Source: Ruminococcus sp.
Lineage (GTDB): Bacteria; Bacillota; Clostridia; Oscillospirales; Ruminococcaceae
Assembly: GCF_019417665.1 (NCBI RefSeq)
Contig: NZ_DXUU01000029.1
Location: 1 to 36,387 of the forward strand
Direction of reading: 5' to 3'
Length of the DNA: 36,387 nucleotides
The position numbers and the translations under genes are program-made. Shown here one piece after another: positions 1 to 6,788 of this stretch (position 1 is its first letter; every line of letters starts with the position of its first letter). Under the pieces are notes generated by a model. The model searched no databases. It was not told the DNA's origin and saw only the letters and a list, made by a program, of their open reading frames with translations.

Positions 1-1
1 A

Positions 2-574
2 ATCGACTGACCTTTCTTTTTTACCCAACAATATCTTTAATTAAGGGAAACGGGAGAGGGAATCCCGGATGCGATGACGCTGATCCGGCTTTCTGAGATC
101 TTTGGTGTGAGTGTGAATGAATTGATCTATTCGCAGATAGAAAAAAACGAAATAGAGCCGAAAACCGTCGATTCTACTGCTAGTAGATTTACGTGGAAGC
201 ACTATTTTATTACTCTGCTGTCCATAGGCGGCGTATGGCTGGCGGCGTTTCTGACCATCTGCTTTTTCCAATTCCTGGCGCCGGAGATTGCAGAAGTGTG
301 GAATTCTCGTGTGCTTTGCTATGCCGCTCCTGCCTGTTTTGTTGTATGGCTGGTACTTGCAGTTCTCTGGTGGCCGTATGTGTGGCGTTTTATCTGTATT
401 ACAGGGATCATCTGGTTTACAGCAGTGTCACTTCATGTGACATTTCCTATATCGGGCATTGGCGTTGTCTATCTGGTCGCAGGCGTGCTCCAGATTTTGC
501 TGACATTTTGTTATTTATGGAAATGTGCGGCAGAGCACCGGATACTTCGATTATCGTTGTTTCCAAAAGGATAG
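2..574 (+). pseudogene. C-terminal part of an XRE-type regulator with four membrane segments, N-terminus broken
   Basis: The readable frame from ATG 74 encodes 166 residues. It opens with the end of a Cro/C1-type helix-turn-helix domain (LSEIFGVSVNELIY, the usual last helices of XRE regulators). Four hydrophobic segments follow, at roughly residues 43-66, 79-101, 103-123 and 126-148. The helices expected before this part are not in frame: a stop lies at 38-40. The preceding frame reads PTISLI and then shifts into RETGEGIPDA, which resembles the usual TIS-W-E-x-G-x-x-P stretch with one base out of place near position 45. I therefore read it as a decayed or frameshifted membrane-tethered regulator whose start lies outside the window. 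A short real protein from ATG 74 cannot be excluded. Confidence 0.5.
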
Positions 575-699
575 GATATATTGGGGCAGAATGCGTTTCT
601 GCTCCATTTTTTGTGCTTGTTCTCCTCCAAAGTCGTTCTTTTTTGAGATTTGTAGACCCGATTCTCATGGGAATGGGTGGATTCTACTGGGAAAAGCAG

Positions 700-734
700 G
701 TATACTAATTGCATCAGGCAGTGCTTTGGCACTG
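700..734 (+). promoter_or_regulatory. Possible -10 box and inverted repeat upstream of fabH
   Basis: TATACT at 700-705 could be a -10 box, although no good -35 stands 17 bases before it. Just downstream is a perfect inverted repeat, CAGTGC-TTTG-GCACTG (719-734), placed where an operator over or after the transcription start would be. Weak evidence; no regulator is named. Confidence 0.25.
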
Positions 735-803
735 GAATATTTTCGAAACTGACTTCTCTCAGTGAGACAGCTGGTTTGGATAGAATGTGGAGGAACTTGA
801 TGT

Positions 804-1781
804 ATGAAACAGGAAATTGGAATTCGTTTGTTGGGAACAGGAAGCTGTGTGCCGTCTCAAGTGGTCACCAATGCAGATATGGAAGGTATTGTGGAAACCA
901 GTGACGAGTGGATCCGGACGAGAACCGGGATCGAACAGCGGCATATTGCAGATGGAGAGACGAATCTGGCTTTGACAAAGACTGCCGCAGAACGTGCTAT
1001 GGCTATGGCCGGCATTGACCCAAAGGAGATTGGCGTGGTGATCTGTGCGACGATGACGGGAGAGACTATGGTACCCTCTCTTGCTTGTCTGTTACAGAGA
1101 GAATGTGGATTGTCGGAGCATGTCTTTGCCTTTGATATGAGCGCTGCCTGTACCGGGTTTCTCTATGCCCTGCATACGGCACGTGCGCTGCTGTGTGCTG
1201 TACCGGAGAAAAAGTATGCGCTGGTAACAGGCAGTGAGCTTCTGAGCCGGATCACGGACTTTTCAGACCGGAATACCTGCGTCCTCTTCGGAGACGGTGC
1301 CGGAGCTGCCGTATTGGAACTGGATGAGAATACGGCGTATTATTTCGACGGCGGTGCAAAAGGGGATGATCAGGTGTTGTACTGCCCCAGAAATTACACG
1401 CTGCCGAATCCCTTTTCCCATGCAGATGCAGAACCGAAGCAGCAGAAGGTGTCGATGGAAGGCAGGGCAGTGTATACCTTTGCTGTACAGGCATTGACAG
1501 GCAGTATTTTGCGGACAGCGGAGCAGGCTGGTGGGCTGCCGGACAAATATATTTGTCATCAGGCAAATGCACGTATTATTCAGACTGCGGCGAAACAGCT
1601 GAAAGAACCTATGGAGAAATTTTTTATGAATATCGAACACTGTGGGAACACTTCTGCGGCATCTATTCCCATTGCCCTGGACGAATGTGTGCGCAGCGGC
1701 GGTATACAGCGGGGTGAAACAGTGATGCTGTCTGGGTTTGGCGGCGGTCTGGCATATGGAACAGCCTTTTTCACGTTTTGA
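804..1781 (+). CDS. fabH: 3-oxoacyl-ACP synthase III (KAS III)
   Basis: Starts fatty-acid synthesis in the cytoplasm by condensing an acyl-CoA primer with malonyl-ACP. At 325 residues it has the normal KAS III length. The thiolase-fold triad is visible: Cys116 in DMSAACTGF, His252 in CHQANARI and Asn282 in GNTSAAS, with the C-terminal glycine-rich loop GFGGGLAYG at 311-319. Start ATG 804 follows GGAGG at 789-793. The gene stands alone, with no other fab genes next to it, and a separate promoter lies between it and the following oxidoreductase operon. That operon probably makes branched acyl-CoA, which branched-chain KAS III enzymes use as primer, so the adjacency may be functional (inference). 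Confidence 0.95.
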   Translation: MKQEIGIRLLGTGSCVPSQVVTNADMEGIVETSDEWIRTRTGIEQRHIADGETNLALTKTAAERAMAMAGIDPKEIGVVICATMTGETMVPSLACLLQRECGLSEHVFAFDMSAACTGFLYALHTARALLCAVPEKKYALVTGSELLSRITDFSDRNTCVLFGDGAGAAVLELDENTAYYFDGGAKGDDQVLYCPRNYTLPNPFSHADAEPKQQKVSMEGRAVYTFAVQALTGSILRTAEQAGGLPDKYICHQANARIIQTAAKQLKEPMEKFFMNIEHCGNTSAASIPIALDECVRSGGIQRGETVMLSGFGGGLAYGTAFFTF

Positions 1782-1806
1782 TTGGGGAATAAATTGTGTC
1801 AAACAG

Positions 1807-1835
1807 TTGCATTCTGTCGATAGTTGTGGTATAAT
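1807..1835 (+). promoter_or_regulatory. Sigma-A-type promoter of the 2-oxoacid oxidoreductase operon
   Basis: TTGCAT (1807-1812), a 17-base spacer and TATAAT (1830-1835). It sits between fabH and the ATPase gene, about 38 bases before the ATG at 1873. Confidence 0.75.
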
Positions 1836-1872
1836 AAAGGTCGTGTGCGGACAGACGCAGAAAGGAGCCCCT

Positions 1873-2529
1873 ATGAAAAAAATAACCATCATCACCGGAC
1901 ATTACGGATCCGGCAAAACCAATCTGGCAGTAAATCTGGCACTTCGCCTGGCAGATGCCGGAGAAAAGGTCACAGTGGTGGATTTTGATATTGTCAATCC
2001 CTATTTCCGCACGGCGGATTTTGCCGGGCTGTTTGAATCTCACGGCATTACGCTTGCGGCGTCCATGTATGCCAATACCAGCCTGGACATCCCGGCGATC
2101 TCCTTTGATATGGAACGTATGGCATACGAACCGGGATATCTTATTGTAGATGTAGGCGGCGATGACGCTGGTGCCATCGGGCTGGGACGGTATGCAGAGG
2201 GCTTTTCTGCCTATGTGCCGGATCAGCTGGATATGTGGTATGTGATCAACCGCTATCGCTATCTCACGGAAGAACCGGGTGAGACGCTGACGCTGATGCG
2301 TGAGATCGAAGCGGTCTCCCGGATGCGCCACACGGGTATTGTGAATAATTCCAATCTGGGTAGAGAAACCACTGCGCAGACCATTCTGAATGCACTGCCC
2401 TATGCAGAAGAAATCGCAAAGCAGGCACAGCTGCCTTTGGTATACACCACTTATCGGGAAGATCTGAGAATAAATGTTCCGGATCCATTTCCGGTACAGG
2501 TGTATGTGAAGCCGGTTTGGGAACAGTGA
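1873..2529 (+). CDS. MinD/CobQ-like P-loop ATPase of the oxidoreductase operon
   Basis: A 218-residue SIMIBI-class P-loop protein. The Walker A motif GHYGSGKT is at residues 8-15, followed by VVDFDIVNPYF, the position of the Walker A' aspartate in MinD/ParA relatives. YLIVDVGGDD fits the Walker B strand. ATG 1873 is chosen because AAAGGAG stands just upstream; the same frame is open further upstream but crosses the promoter at 1807-1835. The gene is first in a tight operon with ferredoxin and the alpha, beta and gamma subunits of a 2-oxoacid:ferredoxin oxidoreductase. This suggests a role in assembly, cluster loading or control of that enzyme, but the role is inferred from position only. It is not a chromosome-partition ParA. 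Confidence 0.8.
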   Translation: MKKITIITGHYGSGKTNLAVNLALRLADAGEKVTVVDFDIVNPYFRTADFAGLFESHGITLAASMYANTSLDIPAISFDMERMAYEPGYLIVDVGGDDAGAIGLGRYAEGFSAYVPDQLDMWYVINRYRYLTEEPGETLTLMREIEAVSRMRHTGIVNNSNLGRETTAQTILNALPYAEEIAKQAQLPLVYTTYREDLRINVPDPFPVQVYVKPVWEQ

Positions 2530-2603
2530 GATATCAGAGATCAGAAATATCAATTCTATAAAAATGAACAGTAGCTTACTGCACGTAGAAAGGGGTGAGT
2601 CAG

Positions 2604-2810
2604 ATGGAGAAAATGCAGGTACAGTTTGAACGCTGTAAGGGATGCGGACTTTGCGTGACGGCATGTCCCAAGAAAATCGTTGCACTGCAAAAGGAAAAAC
2701 GCAACGAAAAAGGCTATTTCACTGCGGTCTGCACCGATCAGGATGCTTGCATCAGCTGTGCAATGTGTGCTATGATGTGCCCGGACTGCGCAATCACCAT
2801 TCAAAAGTAG
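2604..2810 (+). CDS. 2x[4Fe-4S] ferredoxin subunit of 2-oxoacid:ferredoxin oxidoreductase (delta)
   Basis: A 68-residue bacterial-type ferredoxin with two complete cluster motifs, CKGCGLCVTACP and CISCAMCAMMCP, each CxxCxxCxxxCP. It carries electrons from the TPP site of the oxidoreductase to free ferredoxin. ATG 2604 has AAAGGGG eight bases upstream. A GTG at 2595 is in frame but overlaps that ribosome site. The gene is followed after 17 bases by the alpha subunit. Small separate delta subunits are normal in four-subunit KOR/VOR enzymes. Confidence 0.9.
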   Translation: MEKMQVQFERCKGCGLCVTACPKKIVALQKEKRNEKGYFTAVCTDQDACISCAMCAMMCPDCAITIQK

Positions 2811-2827
2811 AAAGAAGGTTAACCCCA

Positions 2828-3889
2828 ATGGAAAGAAGTCTCATGAAAGGCAATGAGGCATTGGCAGAGGCGGCGATTCGTGCCGGCTGTAAGTGCTTCT
2901 TTGGCTATCCGATCACACCGCAGACAGAACTGTCTGCATATATGGCAAAACGTATGGAAAAATCCGGCGGTGTCTTTTTACAGGCAGAGTCGGAGATCGC
3001 TGCCATCAATATGGTTCTTGGCGCAGCGTCTACCGGCGTGCGTGCAATGACATCCTCCTCTTCGCCGGGTGTTTCCCTGAAGGCAGAGGGCATTTCTTAC
3101 ATGGCAGGCTCTGACCTGCCGGGTCTGATCATTAACGTACAGCGCGGCGGTCCGGGTCTGGGTTCTATCCAGCCGGCGCAGTCGGACTATTATCAGGCAA
3201 CCCACGCTATGGGTCACGGCGATTTTCATATTCTTGTGTATGCACCGTGTTCTGTGCAGGAAATGGTGGATACTGTAACATTGGCATTTGACAAGGCAGA
3301 TCAGTACCGTATGCCGGCAATGATTCTGGCAGACGGTCTGCTGGGACAGATGATGGAACCGGTGACATTCCCTGAACCCCGTACAGAGCTGCCGGATAAG
3401 TCTGATTGGGCAGCTTGTGGTCATAAGGGTGCGCATGAGCATCACATCATCAACTCTCTGTATCTGGACGCACCGCTGCTGGAGGCAAAGGTGCAGGAAC
3501 GCTTCAAGCGCTATGCGATCATTGAAGAAACCGAAACAGACGCAGAGCTGTACTGTTGTGAGGACGCTGAGATCGTAGTAACCGCTTATGGTGCATCTGC
3601 CCGTGTGGCAAAGTCCGCAGTTACCAGCGCACGGCGCAATGGCATCAAGGCAGGTCTGTTCCGTCCCAAGACCTTGTGGCCGTTCCCGAAGAAGGAATTG
3701 TGTGAGGCAACAAAGCATGCGTCCCAGATCCTGGATGTGGAAATGTCCATGGGTCAGATGATCGATGACGTTCGTCTGGCAACTCAGTGCCGTCTGCCGG
3801 TGGCTTTCTTCGGCAGAACCGGCGGCGTGATCCCGACCCCGGCAGAAGTGCTGGCAGAAATTGAAAAATTGGCAGGAGGTGCAGAATAA
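2828..3889 (+). CDS. vorB: 2-oxoacid:ferredoxin oxidoreductase, alpha subunit (VorB type)
   Basis: A 353-residue alpha subunit. The N-terminal MKGNEALAEAAIRAG and GYPITPQTE are hallmarks of the pyrimidine-binding domain of KorA/VorB proteins, and the length and opening sequence are closest to 3-methyl-2-oxobutanoate oxidoreductase VorB as I know it. With the beta subunit it decarboxylates a 2-oxoacid oxidatively, forms acyl-CoA and reduces ferredoxin. Start ATG 2828 follows AGAAGG. The same frame is open upstream, but that part overlaps the ferredoxin gene. The stop shares its last A with the beta-subunit ATG (TAATG), so translation is coupled. Substrate choice between branched 2-oxoacids and 2-oxoglutarate cannot be settled from sequence alone. 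Confidence 0.88.
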   Translation: MERSLMKGNEALAEAAIRAGCKCFFGYPITPQTELSAYMAKRMEKSGGVFLQAESEIAAINMVLGAASTGVRAMTSSSSPGVSLKAEGISYMAGSDLPGLIINVQRGGPGLGSIQPAQSDYYQATHAMGHGDFHILVYAPCSVQEMVDTVTLAFDKADQYRMPAMILADGLLGQMMEPVTFPEPRTELPDKSDWAACGHKGAHEHHIINSLYLDAPLLEAKVQERFKRYAIIEETETDAELYCCEDAEIVVTAYGASARVAKSAVTSARRNGIKAGLFRPKTLWPFPKKELCEATKHASQILDVEMSMGQMIDDVRLATQCRLPVAFFGRTGGVIPTPAEVLAEIEKLAGGAE

Positions 3890-4647
3890 TGGCAGTTGTA
3901 TTTGATCATCCCAAGTCCCTTCTGGATGTGCCGACCCATTTTTGCCCGGGCTGCGGTCATGGTATCGTGCACCGCTTGGTCTGCGAGGTGATTGATGAAA
4001 TGGGCATTGAGGGCGAGACTATCGGCGTTGTTCCGGTAGGATGTTCTGTTATGTCCTATAATTATTTTGGCTGTGATGTCATTGAGGCACCTCACGGCAG
4101 AGCACCGGCTGTGGCAACAGGTGCAAAGCGTGTGAACCCGGATAAGATGGTATTCACCTATCAGGGTGACGGCGATCTTGCTGCCATCGGTACAGCAGAG
4201 ACGGTTCATGTGGGTACTCGTGGGGAGAATCTGGTGATTATCTTCATCAACAACACCACCTATGGCATGACAGGCGGTCAGATGGCACCGACAACACTGC
4301 CAGGGCAGGTAACTCAGACGACACCTTTCGGACGGAATACGGATACTGCTGGTTTCCCCATCCGCATCTGCGAAATGATGGCGACCCTCAGCGGTACTGC
4401 TTTGGCACAGCGTGTGGCAATTGATACTGTTCCCCATATCCGGGAAGCCAAGAAGGCAATCCGCAAGGCTTTCGAAAACGAAAAGGCAAAGCGTGGTTTG
4501 TCCATTATTGAAGTGCTTTCCACTTGCCCCACCAACTGGGGACTTTCTCCGGCGGAATCCATGGAATTTGTCAAGGACAAGATGATCCCATACTATCCGC
4601 TGGGTGTGTATAAGGATGTTACAGCAGAGGAGGCAGCACAGGCATGA
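3889..4647 (+). CDS. 2-oxoacid:ferredoxin oxidoreductase, beta subunit (TPP-binding)
   Basis: A 252-residue beta subunit that holds thiamine pyrophosphate and magnesium. CPGCGHG near residue 21 is the conserved beta-subunit cysteine motif. The TPP signature is GDGDLAAIG followed by NNTTYGMTGGQ. It forms the catalytic core with the alpha subunit. The ATG overlaps the alpha-subunit stop by one base, and its own stop overlaps the gamma-subunit start (ATGA), so the three subunits are likely made in equal amounts. Confidence 0.92.
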   Translation: MAVVFDHPKSLLDVPTHFCPGCGHGIVHRLVCEVIDEMGIEGETIGVVPVGCSVMSYNYFGCDVIEAPHGRAPAVATGAKRVNPDKMVFTYQGDGDLAAIGTAETVHVGTRGENLVIIFINNTTYGMTGGQMAPTTLPGQVTQTTPFGRNTDTAGFPIRICEMMATLSGTALAQRVAIDTVPHIREAKKAIRKAFENEKAKRGLSIIEVLSTCPTNWGLSPAESMEFVKDKMIPYYPLGVYKDVTAEEAAQA

Positions 4648-5177
4648 CAACGGAAATTATTTTAGCTGGTTTCGGCGGACAGGGCATTCTGTTTGCCGGA
4701 AAGGTTCTGGCATATTGTGCACTGATCGACAATCGTGAGATCTCATGGCTGCCGTCCTATGGTCCGGAAATGCGTGGAGGCACCGCAAATTGCTCTGTCT
4801 GCATCTCTGATGAGCCGATCGGTTCTCCCGTTGTGGCAAATCCGGATTATCTGATCGCTATGAACGGTCCTTCTTATAAGAAGTTTATTGATGCGGTAAA
4901 GCCGGGCGGTTTGGTATTGTTGGACAATTCCATCGTGGACGAGAAATGCACCCGCAGTGATGTGAAGGCAATCTCTCTGCCGGCAACAGATATGGCATCA
5001 GATGCCGGGCTGAATGGTGCGGCAAATATGGTTCTGCTGGGCAGAATGCTGGCAGAGACAAGTCTGTTCTCTATGGAGACGGTACAGAAAGCAATGGAAA
5101 AGTGCATTCCGCCGAAGCGTGCACATCTGATTGCCTCCAATCTGAAGGCGATTGAGCTGGGAATGGCACAGAAATAA
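4644..5177 (+). CDS. 2-oxoacid:ferredoxin oxidoreductase, gamma subunit
   Basis: A 177-residue gamma subunit of the pyruvate/ketoisovalerate oxidoreductase family. It begins with GFGGQGILFAGK, the standard glycine-rich start of the CoA-interacting gamma domain, and has SYGPEMRGGTANC, also conserved. It is the last gene of the operon, overlapping the beta gene by four bases, and is followed by a terminator hairpin. Confidence 0.92.
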   Translation: MTTEIILAGFGGQGILFAGKVLAYCALIDNREISWLPSYGPEMRGGTANCSVCISDEPIGSPVVANPDYLIAMNGPSYKKFIDAVKPGGLVLLDNSIVDEKCTRSDVKAISLPATDMASDAGLNGAANMVLLGRMLAETSLFSMETVQKAMEKCIPPKRAHLIASNLKAIELGMAQK

Positions 5178-5215
5178 GCATTTTCTGTACATATCAGATA
5201 TCGTATTTTCGCAAT

Positions 5216-5277
5216 GCTCCCTTTGTCGGACTTTCCGTGATATTCCGGTAGTCTGAGAAAGGGAGCTTTTTGCTTTT
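5216..5277 (+). terminator. Rho-independent terminator after the oxidoreductase operon
   Basis: GCTCCCTTT (5216-5224) pairs with AAAGGGAGC (5258-5266) and is followed by a T-rich run to 5277. The loop is long, about 33 bases. Confidence 0.75.
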
Positions 5278-5317
5278 TACATATTGGGTGATCCTCAGAA
5301 ATCTGCGATTCATCGCC

Positions 5318-5346
5318 TTGACCTTTTTCGGGAAATAAGGTATAAT
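5318..5346 (+). promoter_or_regulatory. Promoter of the MscS gene
   Basis: TTGACC (5318-5323), a 17-base spacer and TATAAT (5341-5346), about 31 bases before the chosen start. Confidence 0.75.
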
Positions 5347-5377
5347 AGGGAAAATGCGCTGCGGAGGAGGTGAAAAT

Positions 5378-6310
5378 ATGAGCAGTATGCTGTCAACAGA
5401 GATGGTCACTGTTGCAACAGAAACAACTGAAGCTGCACCTGTACAGAATGTGGTAGATACTGTTAGTCATGAGGTAGAACAGACAACGAGCATTCTCTCA
5501 AACTTGTTCCAGCCTTTTTTGGATAAACTGCCGGAATTGATTTTTGCGGTGATTTTTTTGGCAGTGGGATATTTCTTGATAAAACAGGTTATGCGTTTTG
5601 TTCGGCGCACTTTTGAACGCTCTAATATGGATGGCATTATGGCAAGCTTTGTTCGGTCGGTCATCAAGATCATCCTCTATGTATTGCTTGTTGTGATCGT
5701 CCTTTCCATTCTGGATGTGCCTATGGATTCTATTGTTGCTGTGATCGCATCTGCTGGTGTAGCAGTGGGTCTGGCGTTAAAGGACAGCCTTTCGAACCTT
5801 GCCGGCGGATTCATTATCTTGTTCTCCAAGCCCATGAAAGAGGGCGATACTGTGGAAGTGGACGGTGTGATCGGTAAGATTGAGGCGATTACAATTTTGT
5901 ATACACGAATTGTAACGCCGGACAATAAGACGGTTTTCATTCCCAATGGTGTGGTTTCCGGCAGCAAGATCATCAATTATACAGATAAGGAATTGCGCCG
6001 GGTGGATCTATTTTTCGGCATCAGCTATGAAAATGATATTGATATGGCACGTACAGTTCTTATGGATACAGTTCAGGCGGCGCCTGAGACATTGCATGAC
6101 CCTGCACCGGAGGTTTTTGTCAGCAGCCATGACGAAAGTGCAGTGACCCTGCGCTTGCAGGTCTGGACGAAAAGCGAGAACTACTGGGCACTGCATTATC
6201 GTCTGCTGGAGGACGTCAAAAAGGCGTTCGACCGCAAGGGGATCGCCATTCCATATCCGCAGGTGGATGTACATGTCTTGGAAAATGCGGAAAAATCTGA
6301 GGAGAAATAA
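5378..6310 (+). CDS. MscS-family mechanosensitive ion channel
   Basis: A 310-residue small-conductance mechanosensitive channel that opens under membrane tension to release solutes. The N-terminal 40 residues are Thr/Glu/Val-rich and extracellular. Hydrophobic segments lie at roughly 50-75, 90-112 and 115-150. The pore helix is recognisable in SAGVAVGLALKDSLSNLAGG, followed by the beta domain (GDTVEVDGVIGKIE) and the vestibule domain. ATG 5378 follows GGAGGAGG. An in-frame ATG at 5354 has no ribosome site and lies only 8 bases after the -10 box. It is monocistronic. Confidence 0.92.
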   Translation: MSSMLSTEMVTVATETTEAAPVQNVVDTVSHEVEQTTSILSNLFQPFLDKLPELIFAVIFLAVGYFLIKQVMRFVRRTFERSNMDGIMASFVRSVIKIILYVLLVVIVLSILDVPMDSIVAVIASAGVAVGLALKDSLSNLAGGFIILFSKPMKEGDTVEVDGVIGKIEAITILYTRIVTPDNKTVFIPNGVVSGSKIINYTDKELRRVDLFFGISYENDIDMARTVLMDTVQAAPETLHDPAPEVFVSSHDESAVTLRLQVWTKSENYWALHYRLLEDVKKAFDRKGIAIPYPQVDVHVLENAEKSEEK

Positions 6311-6390
6311 TTGAAAAACCGGGGATCTTGGAAATGTTGCATGAGTTTGTATTTATTTTATGGAATATTTGTAAATGTTCTTAGATTCTA

Positions 6391-6505
6391 TTGACAGACA
6401 GGGGGTTGCGGAGTATAATATAAGTATCCTTTCTTAAAAATTTTTTTCATAAAAATCCCCTTACTAAAACGCTCATCTGCTCCCTCAGATGAGCGTTTTA
6501 CTTTT
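6391..6505 (+). ncRNA. Candidate small RNA: consensus promoter directly followed by a terminator
   Basis: A near-perfect promoter, TTGACA (6391-6396), 17-base spacer, TATAAT (6414-6419), stands after the MscS gene with no plus-strand gene behind it. Transcription would begin near 6426, pass a U/A-rich 40-base stretch and stop at a strong hairpin (6466-6499). This gives an RNA of about 75-80 bases with no plausible start codon. It could be a small RNA, or a promoter left from a lost gene. Confidence 0.4.
6466..6499. terminator. Bidirectional terminator hairpin
   Basis: AAAACGCTCATCTG (6466-6479) pairs perfectly with CAGATGAGCGTTTT (6486-6499) around a 6-base loop. A and T runs on the two sides allow termination in both directions. 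Confidence 0.8.
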
Positions 6506-6532
6506 TCCTGAACAGAAAGAGATAGATAGAAT

Positions 6533-6578
6533 AAAACCGCATCGGATGCTTGACTGAACAGGTTCCCGATGCGGTTTT
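6533..6578. terminator. Bidirectional terminator at the end of the feo operon
   Basis: AAAACCGCATCGG (6533-6545) pairs with CCGATGCGGTTTT (6566-6578). It lies just after the stop of the last feo-operon gene on the minus strand. Confidence 0.8.
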
Positions 6579-6587
6579 GCTTTTGGT

Positions 6588-6761
6588 TTATTTTGATTTT
6601 GTTTCTGTTTTGCTGTGGCAAAGCTGGGAATTGGGACAGCAGCCACAGTTGCATCCGCAGGAGGACTTGCCGTTTCGTTTATCCTTTACCAGCTTCCATA
6701 CCACAAGGGCTATGACTGCCGCCAGAATGAGGATCACGATCCATGTACCGATACTGCTCAT
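6588..6761 (-). CDS. FeoB-associated Cys-rich membrane protein
   Basis: A 57-residue protein with one membrane helix (about residues 6-24, rich in Ile/Leu/Val/Ala), then a basic stretch KLVKDKRNGK and a cysteine cluster SSCGCNCGCCPNSQLC. This matches the small Cys-rich membrane proteins encoded after feoB in many Firmicutes. Their exact function is unknown; a role in Fe(II) delivery or in stabilising the FeoB complex is assumed. The ribosome site AAAGGAGG is clear. The gene starts 27 bases after the feoB stop and is closed by a terminator, so it is part of the operon. Confidence 0.85.
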   Translation of the reverse strand: MSSIGTWIVILILAAVIALVVWKLVKDKRNGKSSCGCNCGCCPNSQLCHSKTETKSK

Positions 6762-6788
6762 AAACTGCCTCCTTTGGAAATGATGTGT

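Noticed and set aside
1771..2685. Long antisense open frame on the minus strand over the ATPase gene
   Set aside because: Shadow of well-supported plus-strand genes; Cys/His/Arg-rich composition typical of antisense frames.
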